Shown piece after piece: positions 1 to 11,371 of a DNA stretch of 64,000 bases. A model generated the notes under the pieces. It saw only the letters and a list, made by a program, of their open reading frames with translations, had not been told where the DNA came from and did not search any database. Each line of letters opens with the position of its first letter. Within the stretch, counting starts at the first letter, position 1. This stretch comes from Rhododendron vialii (lineage: Eukaryota; Streptophyta; Magnoliopsida; Ericales; Ericaceae), in the NCBI RefSeq assembly GCF_030253575.1, contig NC_080563.1, positions 36,745,501-36,809,500 of the forward strand, in the 5' to 3' direction. A program made the translations under genes and the position numbers.

Positions 1-329
1 CGCCGGCGGAAAGCGTGTGTTTAAACTCTTCTTATTTATCGAGACATAGATGTACTCATGTCTGTTAGAATTGTTAGGTTTGGGAAGAGACGAGATTGCA
101 CACGTTGCCGTCGTATAATGTTATTTGCGCCGATTGAAAAAGGTTTTCTAACTTAGAATTTTAGGATTTTTCTTCACACATATGAGAGCTTTTGGACTTT
201 TTCCACCCAAGGAACTTGAACAGGCCAATCTCATAGAGCTTTTCCAAATTAATCTAAAAAATACAACTAGTGAGAATATTTGAAATTGTACAAGTCCCTG
301 ACACCGCGACAGCCCCTTTGTCCGGACGG

Positions 330-418
330 CCATTGGTTTCATACACATTAGTAATATACATACATATCTCTTGCCATTGGTTTCATACACATTACTGTAG
401 TAATATACATATCTCTTG
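330..418. repeat. Tandem repeat, two units of about 44 bp
   Basis: Two adjacent copies (330-373 and 374-418) both begin with CCATTGGTTTCATACACATT and end in ATCTCTTG. They differ by a few bases and small indels. This is a local tandem duplication with no sign of function. Confidence 0.85.
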
Positions 419-872
419 CCATCTTTCGTCAATCGCAGAACCTTGAGGAGGTCCCAACTTGTGCATCCATATCTGACAATCGAAGATATAATTTTTTTTT
501 TTGTAACGCAAGGTATCTCAGGCCAGCTTGCGCGCAACTCAAACTAATCATTGCAAGCCTTTTCACATGCTTACTCGTTGAGGCAAGGAATTGATGGCAA
601 TGGAGAATCAAACCTGAATTGGGATTTTTAGCGACAAGAAATGCACCATCATTCTTGTACATTCTTTTGTCGTTGTATAATACCTTAACCTCAAATCAAT
701 CAGAAGTACCAAACAAAAGTAACTAGAAAACTTAACTTTATTTACAACTTTAGAGACTAATTTACCTTTACTACGATTAATAAATTTCTTTTGCCGATTA
801 GAAAAAAAACTTTAAAAGACTAATGTTCTATTTGTATAGCAACTACCAGTAGCACAATCAGTTCCAGTAGGA

Positions 873-1024
873 CTAAAACAAGCTCCCGAGTCCGGATATA
901 TACCGAAACATGATTCTGTCCTCAGACCCTTTGAGCCCCAGAAATCTAACCAGACCAGCATTAGCTTCAGCAGCAGCATCAGAAATGGATACGATGGCGT
1001 TAGCAAATAGTCGTACATCATGTC
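873..1024 (-). other. Exon-like open stretch, possible gene relic
   Basis: On the minus strand a GCGTAG acceptor-like site at 1025 is followed by a frame that stays open for about 48 codons to a TAG at 873-875. The peptide is alanine/isoleucine-rich at its start (DVRLFANAIVSISDAAAEAN) and ends in GLGSLF. The composition looks protein-like rather than random, but no family is recognised and no partner exon was found upstream. It could be the last exon of a decayed gene or chance. Confidence 0.2.
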
Positions 1025-1206
1025 CTACGCAAGTTCAATCCATTGGCTTAAGGAGCCTATATATTTTTGTATCACTGATACCGATACCATTACGTATCAC
1101 AATACCGCAATTTAAAACCCGGGAAATAACTAACAAGATTCATCCTTAATAGTTCTAATTTCTAAATCAGAGGTTCTGTATCCTTCAGTTTTGGCAGTAG
1201 AATAGT

Positions 1207-1239
<33 letters not shown>
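1207..1239. repeat. Compound microsatellite (GT)n(GA)n
   Basis: A GT tract of about seven units runs directly into a GA tract of about nine units. It is likely length-polymorphic between individuals. Confidence 0.9.
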
Positions 1240-1654
1240 CCAACAACAATGGTTGATTTCCCACCAACAATAGGAATCAAAGCCACGAGGGCCAATATCT
1301 GACTCTCGGTTTTTCCCAGAATCCGAAGTCGACAAAATCAACATTTATGATTAACAAAAGCTTTTGTTTGAAGCAGATGAGTCCAACCCGCAAATCGCCT
1401 AAACAACAGAGATCAGACATGTCCAAAGCTCCATCGGACGAGTTCTGGTGATACACATAAATTATACCTACACCATAGTTGATGAGTTAACTTTTAATCT
1501 GGTAAGATACAAAGGATGATCAATTCTGGTCTATGAAACAAATTCAAACTTGAACCCCCAAAATTGCCCATATGCTTCATGAAAAATTAATGTGAAGTTG
1601 GTAAACTATACTCCAATTTCTTGAATATCCGATCTTCACCAATAACAGTAATAC

Positions 1655-1915
1655 GGTACGACTGCTGGAATATATGTTTCCCACAAAAAGCTAGTAAAGC
1701 TACGGCTAACAAAATCGTTCTCTTCACGCATTTTCACCTACAAAGATTTAAATAACCTCAGCACTGTGCACACACTTCCTCACGAACTAATTCAAACCAA
1801 CAGTAACGTATGCTTAGACCCAACCAAATACCAAATTAAGAAGCAAAAACAAGTGAAAAAGCTCAGAATTGTACCCAGGGTGTTCTTCTTCTTGTAAACC
1901 TGAATAATACATGAC
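1655..1915. repeat. Dispersed duplicate of 7412-7725
   Basis: This segment starts at GACTGCTGGAATATAT and aligns with 7412-7725 over most of its length. Shared blocks include the ACCTACAAAGATTTAAA stretch and the GTAACGTATGCTTAGACCCA stretch. Indels and many substitutions separate the copies. It lies downstream of the broken F-box gene, and its partner lies upstream of the intact one, so it probably belonged to an older, larger duplication around the F-box genes. Confidence 0.75.
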
Positions 1916-1962
1916 ATCTTGTTTGGACTTCTTTTTTGGCAGCTTAGATGTTCACAAATAAC

Positions 1963-2170
1963 TAGCCTCAACAAAAGGGAATTGTTATGTTGAAGTATCA
2001 TGTGCTTCATACACCAATTACCAGCCTCGACAAAAGGGAATTGTTATGTTGAAAATAGAAGCAACACTCCTCTGACATAGCATCGATCAGAATGTCTCTA
2101 TAATCCAAATTGACATCTTAGGATTACAAAAGATGTTAGAAGTATCACGTGCTTCATACACCAATTACTA
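1963..2170. repeat. Local direct repeats around AAAGGGAATTGTTATGTTGA
   Basis: AGCCTC(A/G)ACAAAAGGGAATTG occurs at about 1963 and again at about 2022. The following block, AAGTATCATGTGCTTCATAC, recurs in slightly changed form near 2140. It is a small, decayed tandem duplication with no coding content. Confidence 0.7.
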
Positions 2171-2255
2171 GCAAAATGTTCAACTTTTCAACTATGGGAA
2201 GTTGATTAGTTGAAAACTTCTACAAAAAGAACGTCGGCCCACATTTACGATTTGT

Positions 2256-3438
2256 TCAAATAGGAGATAGAGTTTCAAGAAAGGGATAAGCACAGCCATT
2301 CACACCTTCATCAATCACAGCATCATCAATCCATTTGCCTGGCTTTAGATCAAGAAGCACATCCAATGTATTGCACTTCAAATTATAGGAAATCACTTTT
2401 CCCGGAATGGCCAATACCAGTGCGTAATCTCCATTCTTCTCGCCCTTCACAACACACAGCACATTAAACTCAGAGAACTCTTTTATCTCAGGAAATGCGC
2501 ATGCTATGGCTCCACGATTGACCCAGTACTTCACAATCTGACGGCTAGTGTCACTTTCAAGCTCTAGGATAGCAATTCCTGGACCAGAGGTTGAACTAGT
2601 CTGAATAACAATCAAACCGCCACCACATTCTCCAAAATACTTGATATTTCTGTTAGGAAGAATTCTTGGAATTGGAGGGAGTGGCAACGTGATCACCTCC
2701 TCGGCATCAATGTCCAATCTCAAGAGCACATTTCGCACTACTTTTACTTAACCAATGAATCGCTCCATTCCAAAAGACACCACGACCCCAACACGAATGT
2801 GGTGGAAGAATCTTTTTCCAATTCCCACTCCCCGAATCGTACAAATCGATTTCAAAATACCAAGGTTCCGACTTACTAAGATTGTAGTGACTACCCACGA
2901 CAACAATGTAGCGAGGCGATTTAGACGGATCAAAGGCCAAGTGAGCACTACGATGAAGAGCCTCTCGAAATGAAAGTCCACTAGGTTTAGGAAGTACCTT
3001 GTACTTCTGCGTGGTCACGTTACAAACAATGTATTTAAAACCTGTCCCGCACAACAACAAACAATTGCAGGAGCTTAGAATCGTAGGTTTAGAGTCATTA
3101 TCTTCGAGGCCGTCGAGGAAGGAGAGAGACGGGAGATTCTTGCGGCCGCGAAGCGAGACGGACTTGAGTCGGCTCTGTTTGTAGAAATAGAGGCCGGAGA
3201 TTGAAGGGCTAGGGTTTCGGGAGGAGTGGGTGGTGGAGAATTGGGAGTGGGAGATGAGAGAGAGCCAATGCCTGGACATGGACTTGAATCGGATTAGGGA
3301 TCTTGCCGGCAAACGCAGTAGGATTTCAGAAAGGAGATCGACGTTGCTGGCGATTAATTCCGCCGCCGGTGACATTTCCGACGGAGATCCTCCGCCGGTA
3401 GTGGCCTTCCGTCTTTTGTTTGATGATTTCCTGGCCAT
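2256..3438 (-). pseudogene. F-box protein gene, broken by a frameshift
   Basis: An intronless F-box gene. The frame starts at the ATG at 3438 (MARKSSNKRR); the open frame runs further upstream, but the paralogue at 4985-6130 supports this ATG. An F-box (about residues 24-64, with VDLLSEILLRLP and FKSMSRHWLSL) is followed by FBA-type sequence with the family-typical WNGAIHWL. Just after WNGAIHWLSKSS, near 2731-2742, the frame shifts: the first frame stops at 2707-2709, while the homologous remainder (LLRLDIDAEEV, then KYFGECGGGL) continues in another frame to 2256. The intact product would be an SCF ubiquitin-ligase substrate receptor of about 390 residues, binding SKP1 through the F-box. A pseudogene is most likely; a sequencing error or a truncated but functional product cannot be excluded. 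Confidence 0.8.
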
Positions 3439-3589
3439 TGTTTGCCAGGAAGTGATCGCAGGGGAAATTTGGGGTTTAAACGTAGTCACACGCCGAGAGG
3501 AGAGAGCAAAAATGCCGTAACAAAACACTAAACACAATCTCTCGGGTTCGGCTCCCGTCCAGTCCCAGTCAGTCAGCCTTTTTCCGGCA

Positions 3590-4984
3590 AGTGTCGATTT
3601 GGTTCAATAATTGGATCCATCCATATTGTAGATATTGTCAAGAGCGATGTCAAAAATTATGTTCATCCGATATCGTTTAATATGCTATTGTAAAAAACAA
3701 ACATACATGCACTGAATTGGAACCCCTTTCATCCATTCATCCAAAATAAATGTGTTCCGATCCTATATTGAATGATATCGGATGGACATGATTTTTGATT
3801 TGATTATGCGTGTCGAACTCGACGTTTGCCGAAAAAAGGCCTACTGGACGGGAGCCACGTCCCAATCTCTCACATCCATATGGGATCCACACGCACTAAT
3901 ACGTGTGGGCCCCGCATGTATGCGAGAAGTTGTGTTCAGTGCTGTGTTCTGATTATTGCGTATGTAGCACTTTTGTGGAGAGAAAACCCACTTTCTTCTT
4001 TAGGTACTCGATCTGCAATTCAATCATTCTAACTGCACATCCACTTACGTACCCAAACGCACACCCACGTCTTCAAGATTAAGAGGACAATTAGGATTAT
4101 AAAGACATTACTACGCTATCTGTGAGGAGCAGTACTTCTTCTATCCTCAGCATAACATACCCCTTTCATCGAGGGCGAAGATCTTGATGAGGTCCTTAAA
4201 TTTAACCGAGTTACTTTTTTTCGTGTTTCCCAAACAACAAATTTTGCGCACCCTCTTTTCAGATTGGACAATCGCATTCGAATTTATGCGTGACAGTAGA
4301 CAGGTAAAATGCTCAAAGAAGAAGAGAAGACATGGTCATTGTCCATGGAAATATCAAAGCCAATTTCATACAGTCAGAAGAGGACATTAGTATACATCCA
4401 ACTTACCATATACCTAATTGAAGCAAAAAACAGGATGTATTGTCGATGGACTCTTCCGACAGGAAGAAAGCTCGAAGAAATCAAATACGAGTGAGCTTCT
4501 GAACTTGAGGTTGCATTACGAGATGAATTGACGCTGACCAGTCGTGTGGCAGCTTTTATATGGCAAGACGATGAAATATACGCACTAGCGAGTTCCAATA
4601 GCAGTCAGTTACACAAAACAGAGATTGAAGAAAGAGAGCTAGCTGAGTGGAAATCGATAAGGATTTAGTGCGTGGCGATTTGAGTTTCTTCGGTTCAAGT
4701 TCTTCTTGCGTTGTGAGTTGGGACTTGGTATGGCAAATTTCTCAACTTTTGGATACTCAACTTCAAGTACGTATCTATATCTCAAATCATGCAGTAGAAT
4801 TCCAAGCACAAACTATTATCATAAATACTGTCGACAATCATATCAGAACAATAAGAGCGATGAAAAGCAATATGTGCACCAAACACCTACTGCTACAAGA
4901 AAACATCGCTAAAAAATACTACTAGCATCATTCATAATTTACGCAAAAAGTGATCGATACGTGCTCCAACGCGTAAGATTCACT
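3590..4984. other. Spacer between the two F-box genes
   Basis: About 1.4 kb without a supported gene. It must hold the promoter of the broken F-box gene at its left end and the 3' flank of the intact one at its right end. It contains a small foldback at 3650-3795. Open frames at 3826-4925 are short and resemble no family. Confidence 0.5.
3650..3795. mobile_element. Short foldback, MITE-like
   Basis: The left arm contains ATGTTCATCCGATATCGTTT. The right arm is its near reverse complement (AATGATATCGGATGGACATGAT), with about 75 bp between them. The arms continue weakly outward. No clear target duplication is seen. The size and structure fit a decayed MITE upstream of the first F-box gene. Confidence 0.5.
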
Positions 4985-6130
4985 TCAAACAGGAAATAAG
5001 GTTGCCATAAAGGGAAATGCATAGATGTTCATACCAAATTCATAAGACTCACGCGGCACTAGATTACGAAGCACATTCCATGTCTTGTACATTGGGTTAT
5101 AGGAAATAATCCTTCTAGGAGTAGCTAACAAGAGTGCAAAACCTCTTTCATTATCTCCCTTCACAGCACCCAGCACAGCATATCCATCGAAGTCATCGTT
5201 GTAGCTTTTCCATTCCATCTCGGGGAACACAGATATCAAGGGCCTAAGATTGACCCGACACTTGACGACCCAACCGCTGTAATCCCTTTCCAGCTCAAGG
5301 ATTCTGAAACCGCTAGGGCACCACGAACGAGACTGAATAAGTATCAAATCGTCACCACATTCTCCGAAATACAGAATTTCGTCCGGAGAAAAAATTTTGG
5401 GCGACGGAGGGTTTGGCATTGCTATCATCTCCTCTCCATCAACATCAAATCTCTTCAGAAAATGGTCATCGGTTAACCAATGGATCGCTCCGTTCCAAAA
5501 CGCGCAAACACCATCATATTTTTGGTCCGGGATGATCTTTTTCCAGCGCAAACTCTGTGAACTGTAGACATCAATTTCTTGAGTGCCGTAACGGAGAGAT
5601 ACAACTTTGTACTGGTGAGGTGATTTCGTAGGATCAAAAGCCAAGTAACCATCCCAACCCCCAACTAAACCAACAGGTTTAGGTAGCAAAGTGTGTTTCT
5701 TTGTGGTGGGATTACAAACAATGTATCCCCGAAAATCGCCATTGATAGTAGTAACATAGCACAACAGCAAGCCGTTGCAGGAGTGTGTAGCCCCAATTTT
5801 AGACTTGAGGAAGGAGAGAGAAGGGAGATCATGGCGGCCGCCTTGGAGGGAGACGGAGCTGAGTGTGCCATCGAAGTAGAAATACAAGCCCGAGATCGAG
5901 GGTCTGGGGTTCTGGGAGCAGTGGTTTGGGACGAATCCGGAGTCGGAGAGGAGGGAGAGCCAGTGCTTGGACACGATCTTGAACCTGATTGTGGATTCTG
6001 CTGGCAACCGTAGAAGGATTTCCATAAGGAGATCGACGTTGTTGGCAATTAATTCCGCCGCCGGTAAGATTTCCGACGGAGCAACGTTGATCATAATCGC
6101 CTCCTTTCTTCTTGCTTGCTTATTATTCAT
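4985..6130 (-). CDS. F-box protein with FBA-type C-terminus
   Basis: An intact intronless frame of 381 residues. The open frame extends 79 codons further upstream, but that part is rich in Phe/Ser with no family match, and the paralogue at 2256-3438 starts at the equivalent place, so the ATG at 6130 (MNNKQARRKE) is chosen. The F-box spans about residues 28-68 (VDLLMEILLRLP, then FKIVSKHWLSLL). The rest is an F-box-associated beta-propeller-like region with the family marks GLYFYFDG, AFDPTKSPHQYKVV, WNGAIHWL and LYFGECGDDLILI. The F-box should bind SKP1/ASK and place the C-terminal region as substrate receptor of an SCF ubiquitin ligase. The target is unknown. The broken tandem copy nearby in the same orientation fits the fast birth and death known for plant F-box genes. 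Confidence 0.88.
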   Translation of the reverse strand: MNNKQARRKEAIMINVAPSEILPAAELIANNVDLLMEILLRLPAESTIRFKIVSKHWLSLLSDSGFVPNHCSQNPRPSISGLYFYFDGTLSSVSLQGGRHDLPSLSFLKSKIGATHSCNGLLLCYVTTINGDFRGYIVCNPTTKKHTLLPKPVGLVGGWDGYLAFDPTKSPHQYKVVSLRYGTQEIDVYSSQSLRWKKIIPDQKYDGVCAFWNGAIHWLTDDHFLKRFDVDGEEMIAMPNPPSPKIFSPDEILYFGECGDDLILIQSRSWCPSGFRILELERDYSGWVVKCRVNLRPLISVFPEMEWKSYNDDFDGYAVLGAVKGDNERGFALLLATPRRIISYNPMYKTWNVLRNLVPRESYEFGMNIYAFPFMATLFPV

Positions 6131-7254
6131 TTTGCTCTGGGTGAAGAGAGCCGATTGGCTTAGGTTATGGGTCTTTATGGGCTTCACGGGTACAAATGGA
6201 AAAGAAAATGAAAGGAAAGGAAATTTAAATAGTTTTCCCTCCCCCTGGTGTGATTGAGAAAGAAAGTGGAAGGAAAATAGTAAGAAAAATAGAGGAGTTT
6301 TGAGTACCTCATTTTCCTCTACTTTTTCCTCACACTTTTCCCATTGCACATTTTTGTGTCTTTTCATTTCCTTTTCTCAAGTTCCAAACGGACCCTAAAT
6401 TTACCATACAGATATATTATCCCTCTTAGTAAAAAAAAATTCTGCTTTTAATAAAAAAAGAATTATTTTTTGACCCATTTTGTGGGGGGCGGGGGGACTG
6501 AAATATTTCTTACCTTATTTTTGTCTTTATCAATGCTGTAACACATGCTTTAGTAGAATAGTTCTTGTCAGATCATTTCTTCAATTCGGTACTAATTAAG
6601 GAGACTTGTTTAGATGATAGAAATCTTAAGGAGGAATGAATATATGATTTCATATTTCTATGATTCTGACGCTTAGAACTGACCGGAATGGAATGTGATT
6701 TCTAATAGCATATTTATCCTAGAATAACATTTCCAAGCTAAGTAGGGATATGATCCCTCCCATCATGGTAATCCTAGATCTTGGCTCAATCCATAAAAAC
6801 TGGAATATTTGAATCTAGGAAATTTACAAAATAATTGATTAGTAGATATGAATCATATGATTACTGATTTTTTTTTATTTATGAGAAAACATAAACTTAT
6901 ATAACGACTAAACAAATACAAATGACACATTGCTCCGGTGTTGGTCCCATTTCAAGAAAGTAACAAAATACCGAAGGGAAAAACAAAACAAAAAAAACCC
7001 AGCTCCGGTGTTGGAATCCACAAATCAACATGTCTCGATTGGGTGGAAATTAAAATCCGAATCTGCATCAATTTTATGTTCGTGTTAAAGATTTCAGGAC
7101 CTTCACCATTCCAATCATCTCCATATTTCCAAGTCAAATAACAAACATTGCGCTGAAGCCCTCTTGGCAGGAGATTTTCGGAAGCACGCACTTGCTCTTC
7201 CAACAATATTTCCATTCCAGTGTGTAAAACTTGAAGAGTTCTTCCATCTTAGGA
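6131..7254. other. Spacer upstream of the intact F-box gene
   Basis: AT-rich spacer that holds the promoter of the F-box gene at its left end. It includes homopolymer A and G runs (around 6430-6500). No gene, RNA or clear mobile element is supported. Confidence 0.5.
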
Positions 7255-7414
7255 AATGCACTAGTTGGGCGGAAAAGAGGTGCCTAGCGCCGACTAGTCG
7301 GCCACCTAGCGCCTTGGCGCCCGACTAGTCGGCTATCTAATCTTGGCGTCGGACCACCGCCTAGCACCTAGGCGGGGACTAATCGGTCTAGGCGGCCACC
7401 TTTTAGCGTTACTG
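7255..7414. mobile_element. Degenerate hAT-type MITE relic (CTAGTCGG family)
   Basis: A GC-rich island with repeated GACTAGTCGGC and CTAGCGCC words in AT-rich surroundings. Its right end, CCTTTTAGCGTTACTGG, matches the terminal repeat of the complete copy at 44955-45137 (TTTTAGAACACTG) with changes. The left terminal repeat is not recognisable, so the left border is approximate. It lies directly beside the 7412-7725 duplicate. Confidence 0.6.
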
Positions 7415-7725
7415 GACTGCTGGAATATATATTTCCCACAAAAGCTAGCAAAGGTAAGGCTAACAAAATCTTTCTCTTCACTCACTTTCACCTACAAAGA
7501 TTTAAACAAGTCTTTATCTATCCAATACTCTTGTTGCAGATAACAAACACCTTTACTACTTAAACTGCAAACACACACTTCCTCAAGAACTAATTCAAAC
7601 CAACGGTAACGTATGCTTAGACCCAACCGAATACCAAATAAAGCAGGAACTAACAAACGAAAAAGCTCATAATTGTACCCAAGGTGTTCTACTTCTTCTT
7701 GTATTCAGTTTGGGTTGATCCTTGG
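7412..7725. repeat. Dispersed duplicate of 1655-1915
   Basis: See the partner at 1655-1915. This copy abuts the MITE relic and continues to the TGTACCCAAGGTGTTCTACT block. The copies have diverged by point changes and indels, so the duplication is not recent. Confidence 0.75.
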
Positions 7726-7807
7726 GCTTGAATAACATAAGATTGTCGCGGTGTAGGGTGCCAACCTCGTTGGGATGCTACTCTCATTGTAATGCTATCT
7801 TCTCTTG

Positions 7808-9450
7808 CCCTCAATGAAGAAGATTAATCACCTATTGATCGATGATAGAAGCATAATACACACATAGAAGCTTAAACACCAGTAGCAAATGCAACAACCT
7901 TGGTATAATTTGTTATAGTTTTAGAGGAGTACAATTCGGCGTAATCAGGCGAATTTCAGTCGACTTTAAAGCATTTGGCTGATTTTACAAATGGAATCAA
8001 ATAAAAAGTACAAGAATAATTTATATCCAATATCCTGTTGTTACTACAACTAAAGACTGTCTGAGTGAACTAGCAGCCGACAATAGGCATGACAGAGTGA
8101 ATGAACCAAGGCACTTATCAGCAGAAAACTCTTTCACCGTTGTAGGCAGGTGATCACTTGCCGGCATGGTAGCGGCGTTGTAGAGTTCAATGTCAACATA
8201 TAGTAGAAGTGGCAAGGTGACAAACTTATGCAAGTTCCAAATTTTCCTCTCAATACACGTATAGAAGCACTAAAGGGTAATTTTTCTCCTTGCATGCACT
8301 TTTGGTATGGAGGGTAGGATCTTAGAGTCTTACCATCATGTTGGTAGGCACAACGGTATTCACGCGAACGAAATGTCCGGCCGGTGATTGTCCTGATCAT
8401 CCTCAATACAACAAGGGCAGTAGTAATTAGAAAGAGAAAAGATGGTCCCACTATTGACCGAACAAAAGCTCTAGACACGGAGAGTGGGCCTCAGACAACA
8501 AATCCCCCAATAGGGTCTCCGGCAACAGAAATGGAGCCTGATGGCGGTGGTGATAGTTCAGAGGCTATGCTAGGTGAGAAGATTGAAAAGACACTTGTTT
8601 CCGCTCCTCCCAAAAGGGTAACTCCGCATTAGTGTTTGCATGAGCTTCATTTCTTGGTGCGATGCCAGAGCCTAGTATGGTCATTTCGTCAACAAGTGAT
8701 TCTTTCTCCACCGTCGTTACATTTGCCATCCACGGCCCAAACTTTTCTGCACATGAAGTAGAGAAACCTCAAATCAACGTCCCAATAAATATTACCAAGA
8801 CCTCTACTCAAACTACAGAGAATGGCTTTCTGCGACGAAGCATACAAATAAACATCACCGTTTTAGAACAAATGAGGTAATATGTTTGCATCATCATTAA
8901 AGGGCTCATAATTAAGCCATTTTTAATTACCCATTGATGCTAGAAGCACAATACACATGCATATAGAAGAATAAATTACCGCTACCACAACTAGATTTTG
9001 CTAGAAAAGAGAAGAGTCCTAGTTTTGCACACAAAAACAGAGATGAAGAAACCTTCAGTCGAATTCGTCGTATTTTTTTCGTTCTTCTTTACGGGAAGCG
9101 AGCGAGTCGATTACTAATGAAATGTATTACGATTCAGTTTCAACAATAACGACTGATGCCAATTTCAAGCATAACCGAAATTATCGGCGAAGGAGGAGAG
9201 TCGAGATTCGTGTACCCAATCGATGCAGATTCGAAACCAATGGATGGATTTTTGGTTTAGGGTCTGCAACATCGTAAGATTTATTGGTGTGAATGGATCA
9301 AGGATGAGAGGGAGAGAGAAATGATCGGAAAATCATTTCACAGTTTGTTAGATAAACGGGTCATTAGGCCCTATTCCATGGGAAAGACTTTTCCAACGGG
9401 AATCCGTTTCCCCCGAAACCCGCAAAATTAGGGATCAGATCACCTCTAAG
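7808..9450. repeat. Large duplicated block, copy 1
   Basis: Two parts of this block, 7808-8250 and 8636-9450, align with 11372-11715 and 12386-13400 in the same order and orientation. Each copy has its own unmatched middle (8251-8635 here). On the minus strand the copies carry broken coding-like stretches, such as LHKFVTLPLLLYVDIELY and LGSGIAPRNEAHAN, interrupted by stops, so these look like remains of a duplicated gene that could not be identified. Confidence 0.7.
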
Positions 9451-9472
9451 AGGTGCGAGGGGCACATCACCT

Positions 9473-9568
9473 TAGAAGCACATCAATTACACCCCTCTCA
9501 CATACAGATGGGTCCCGTTCCAGTGAGATCCACCTGTACGTGAGAGGGGTGTAGTTGATGTGCTTCTA
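9473..9568. mobile_element. Near-perfect foldback, MITE-like
   Basis: The left arm TAGAAGCACATCAATTACAC is followed by CCCTCTCAC, and the right arm is its reverse complement with few changes, around a centre of about 20 bp. The whole would form a long hairpin. It lies at the end of copy 1 of the duplicated block and is missing from the matching place in copy 2, so it probably arrived after the duplication. Confidence 0.7.
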
Positions 9569-9599
9569 GCATTTTGAAAAAAAAACACTCAAATCTTTT

Positions 9600-11370
9600 G
9601 GAAGTTGTACCTCATTTTGCAAGCACTCATTTTGATTGGGGAGGAGCCCTGGGGTGAACATAGGAATCAATGGCCGGTCACGATGACCCAACCGCCCTCA
9701 GGATTGGGGTCGTGACAATATTTCACTTCCAAGTATATTTTATCTTATCAAATAGATGGTTTTAGATTAAACTTATATTCGCCGTCTAACAAAGAGTGAG
9801 TAGTTTATTTCTCCATCAATATCCGATTACACCGACTTTTATCAAGAGTGTTTTTGTAACGACCCAAATTCTTCGCATTACTCTTCCTACCTAACCCAAT
9901 CAGATAACAAAATCAGATGATTTACGCCACCAATTCAATATACACAATAAAAAATCCATCTGCCACTTCCTTAAATGATGATGTAATTCTACGTGGGCCA
10001 CCTTTGGACTCCACTTGCACATGGGCAGATCCAATGTAGGCACAGACGGGTCACATGACCCACCTGAAAATATCGGGAATTTTTTTTCTGAACATAGAAA
10101 CACTAACATTCATTTTTTATTCTTATTATATTTTTCTGAACACATGTTCTCTTTGTATTGGATTGTGAGTATTTTTATTAAATTTATGCTCGAAAAGTGA
10201 CCCATCTGTCCGAATTTTCTGGATCCGCCACTGCACTTGCATATTCATGCACACACACCACAAACAAATTACACCAACCCCATATCCCATGCACAAACTC
10301 CACTGACCAAAAATCTCATTTCTTCTCTCTTTTAATTTCATGTTTTATTTCATCTCTCCATTACCTAAAATATTAACGAATTTCTTTTATCAAATATTCG
10401 GTTGCTACAGTTTTTCTCTGCGACATCTATGAATTCAACTGTTGAGATCGATGGTTTTTGAAACCCCGAATGAGACTCGCAAACTTGAGTTTGGAGGGGT
10501 TTTGAGACATCTTATGCAAGTATGGAGGTGAGTTGGTCCCAACAGATTGTTCGAGTGGTCGTGTTTGAGCCCTTAACCTAAGCTTTAATTTAAGCCGTAA
10601 TTTAATCGTTCCTCTAGTAAATCTTGCTTAGAAAATTATTTCAGCGCATGGACGCCATTTATAACTTTTAACTTACATTGTTCATTATTCAAACAAAATT
10701 CAATCAGCGAATTGCTCCCGCGCGAGTTCGATCCCGGCTGCAGAATCTAGCCAAGTTTTAATATCCTCTTCATTCATAGCCTTTTCCAGGGTTATATTTG
10801 TGATCCCTTTTCCCATAATCATCTGGTTGTTGCATTTGGAAGTGGAACCAAAATCAATCCTCTGGAAAATGTCTATTTTTTCTTAGTAGCAAATAGGGGT
10901 GAATGAAGAAGAAAACTGCAAGCATATATTGAACACAAACTATCATGCATACGTATTCCAGTGTACATACAGACCATATTTCGCAAGTTGCAGGAACTTG
11001 ATTGTTCTTACGTTTTGAAGCATTTAACGCCTTTATCATACAATTTTCATGCGCGGTAAAATAAACGATGAGAAGGTATTAATAAGAAAACCTCTATTCG
11101 AACTACAGAGAATGGCTTAATTTCCGCGACGAAGTATTTGCTTTACCTCATTTTTTTTCCTGTGCTTTTTCCTGTTATAGGTGTAAATATCTCTAATTAA
11201 AACAATGTTGTATTCACAGAGCACTCCAAAAGCATAAATCACTGTCTCAGGAAAAGGAACTAGTTAACTGTTTGCATCATCATTAAACATTGTTTCAGAA
11301 AAATCAAAAACCAAAATCCTACTTCATGACAACATTTACAAGGCAAATACCATGCAAAGAGTAAGGAACC
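9600..11370. other. Spacer between the two duplicated blocks
   Basis: No gene is supported. A short piece near 11094-11140 (CGAACTACAGAGAATGGCTT) also occurs near 8812 and 12632, so this part took some part in the duplications. The remainder is AT-rich, with only short open frames. Confidence 0.5.
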
Positions 11371-11371
11371 A

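Larger units (their letters stand above)
1..2255. other. Intergenic spacer downstream of the F-box pair
   Basis: No convincing gene is seen. The stretch is AT-rich and holds short tandem repeats (330-418 and 1963-2050), a compound GT/GA microsatellite (1207-1239), a segment that recurs at 7412-7725, and one exon-like open stretch on the minus strand (873-1024). The open frames here are short, and none keeps a recognisable domain. Confidence 0.6.

Noticed and set aside
6131..6367. An earlier start for the intact F-box protein (79 extra residues)
   Set aside because: The extension is a Phe/Ser-rich translation of CT-rich leader sequence and has no counterpart in the tandem paralogue.
8384..8632. 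82-codon plus-strand frame (KRKDGPTIDRTKALDT and on)
   Set aside because: Protein-like composition, but it has no promoter, no family match, and lies in the unmatched middle of a decayed duplicated block.
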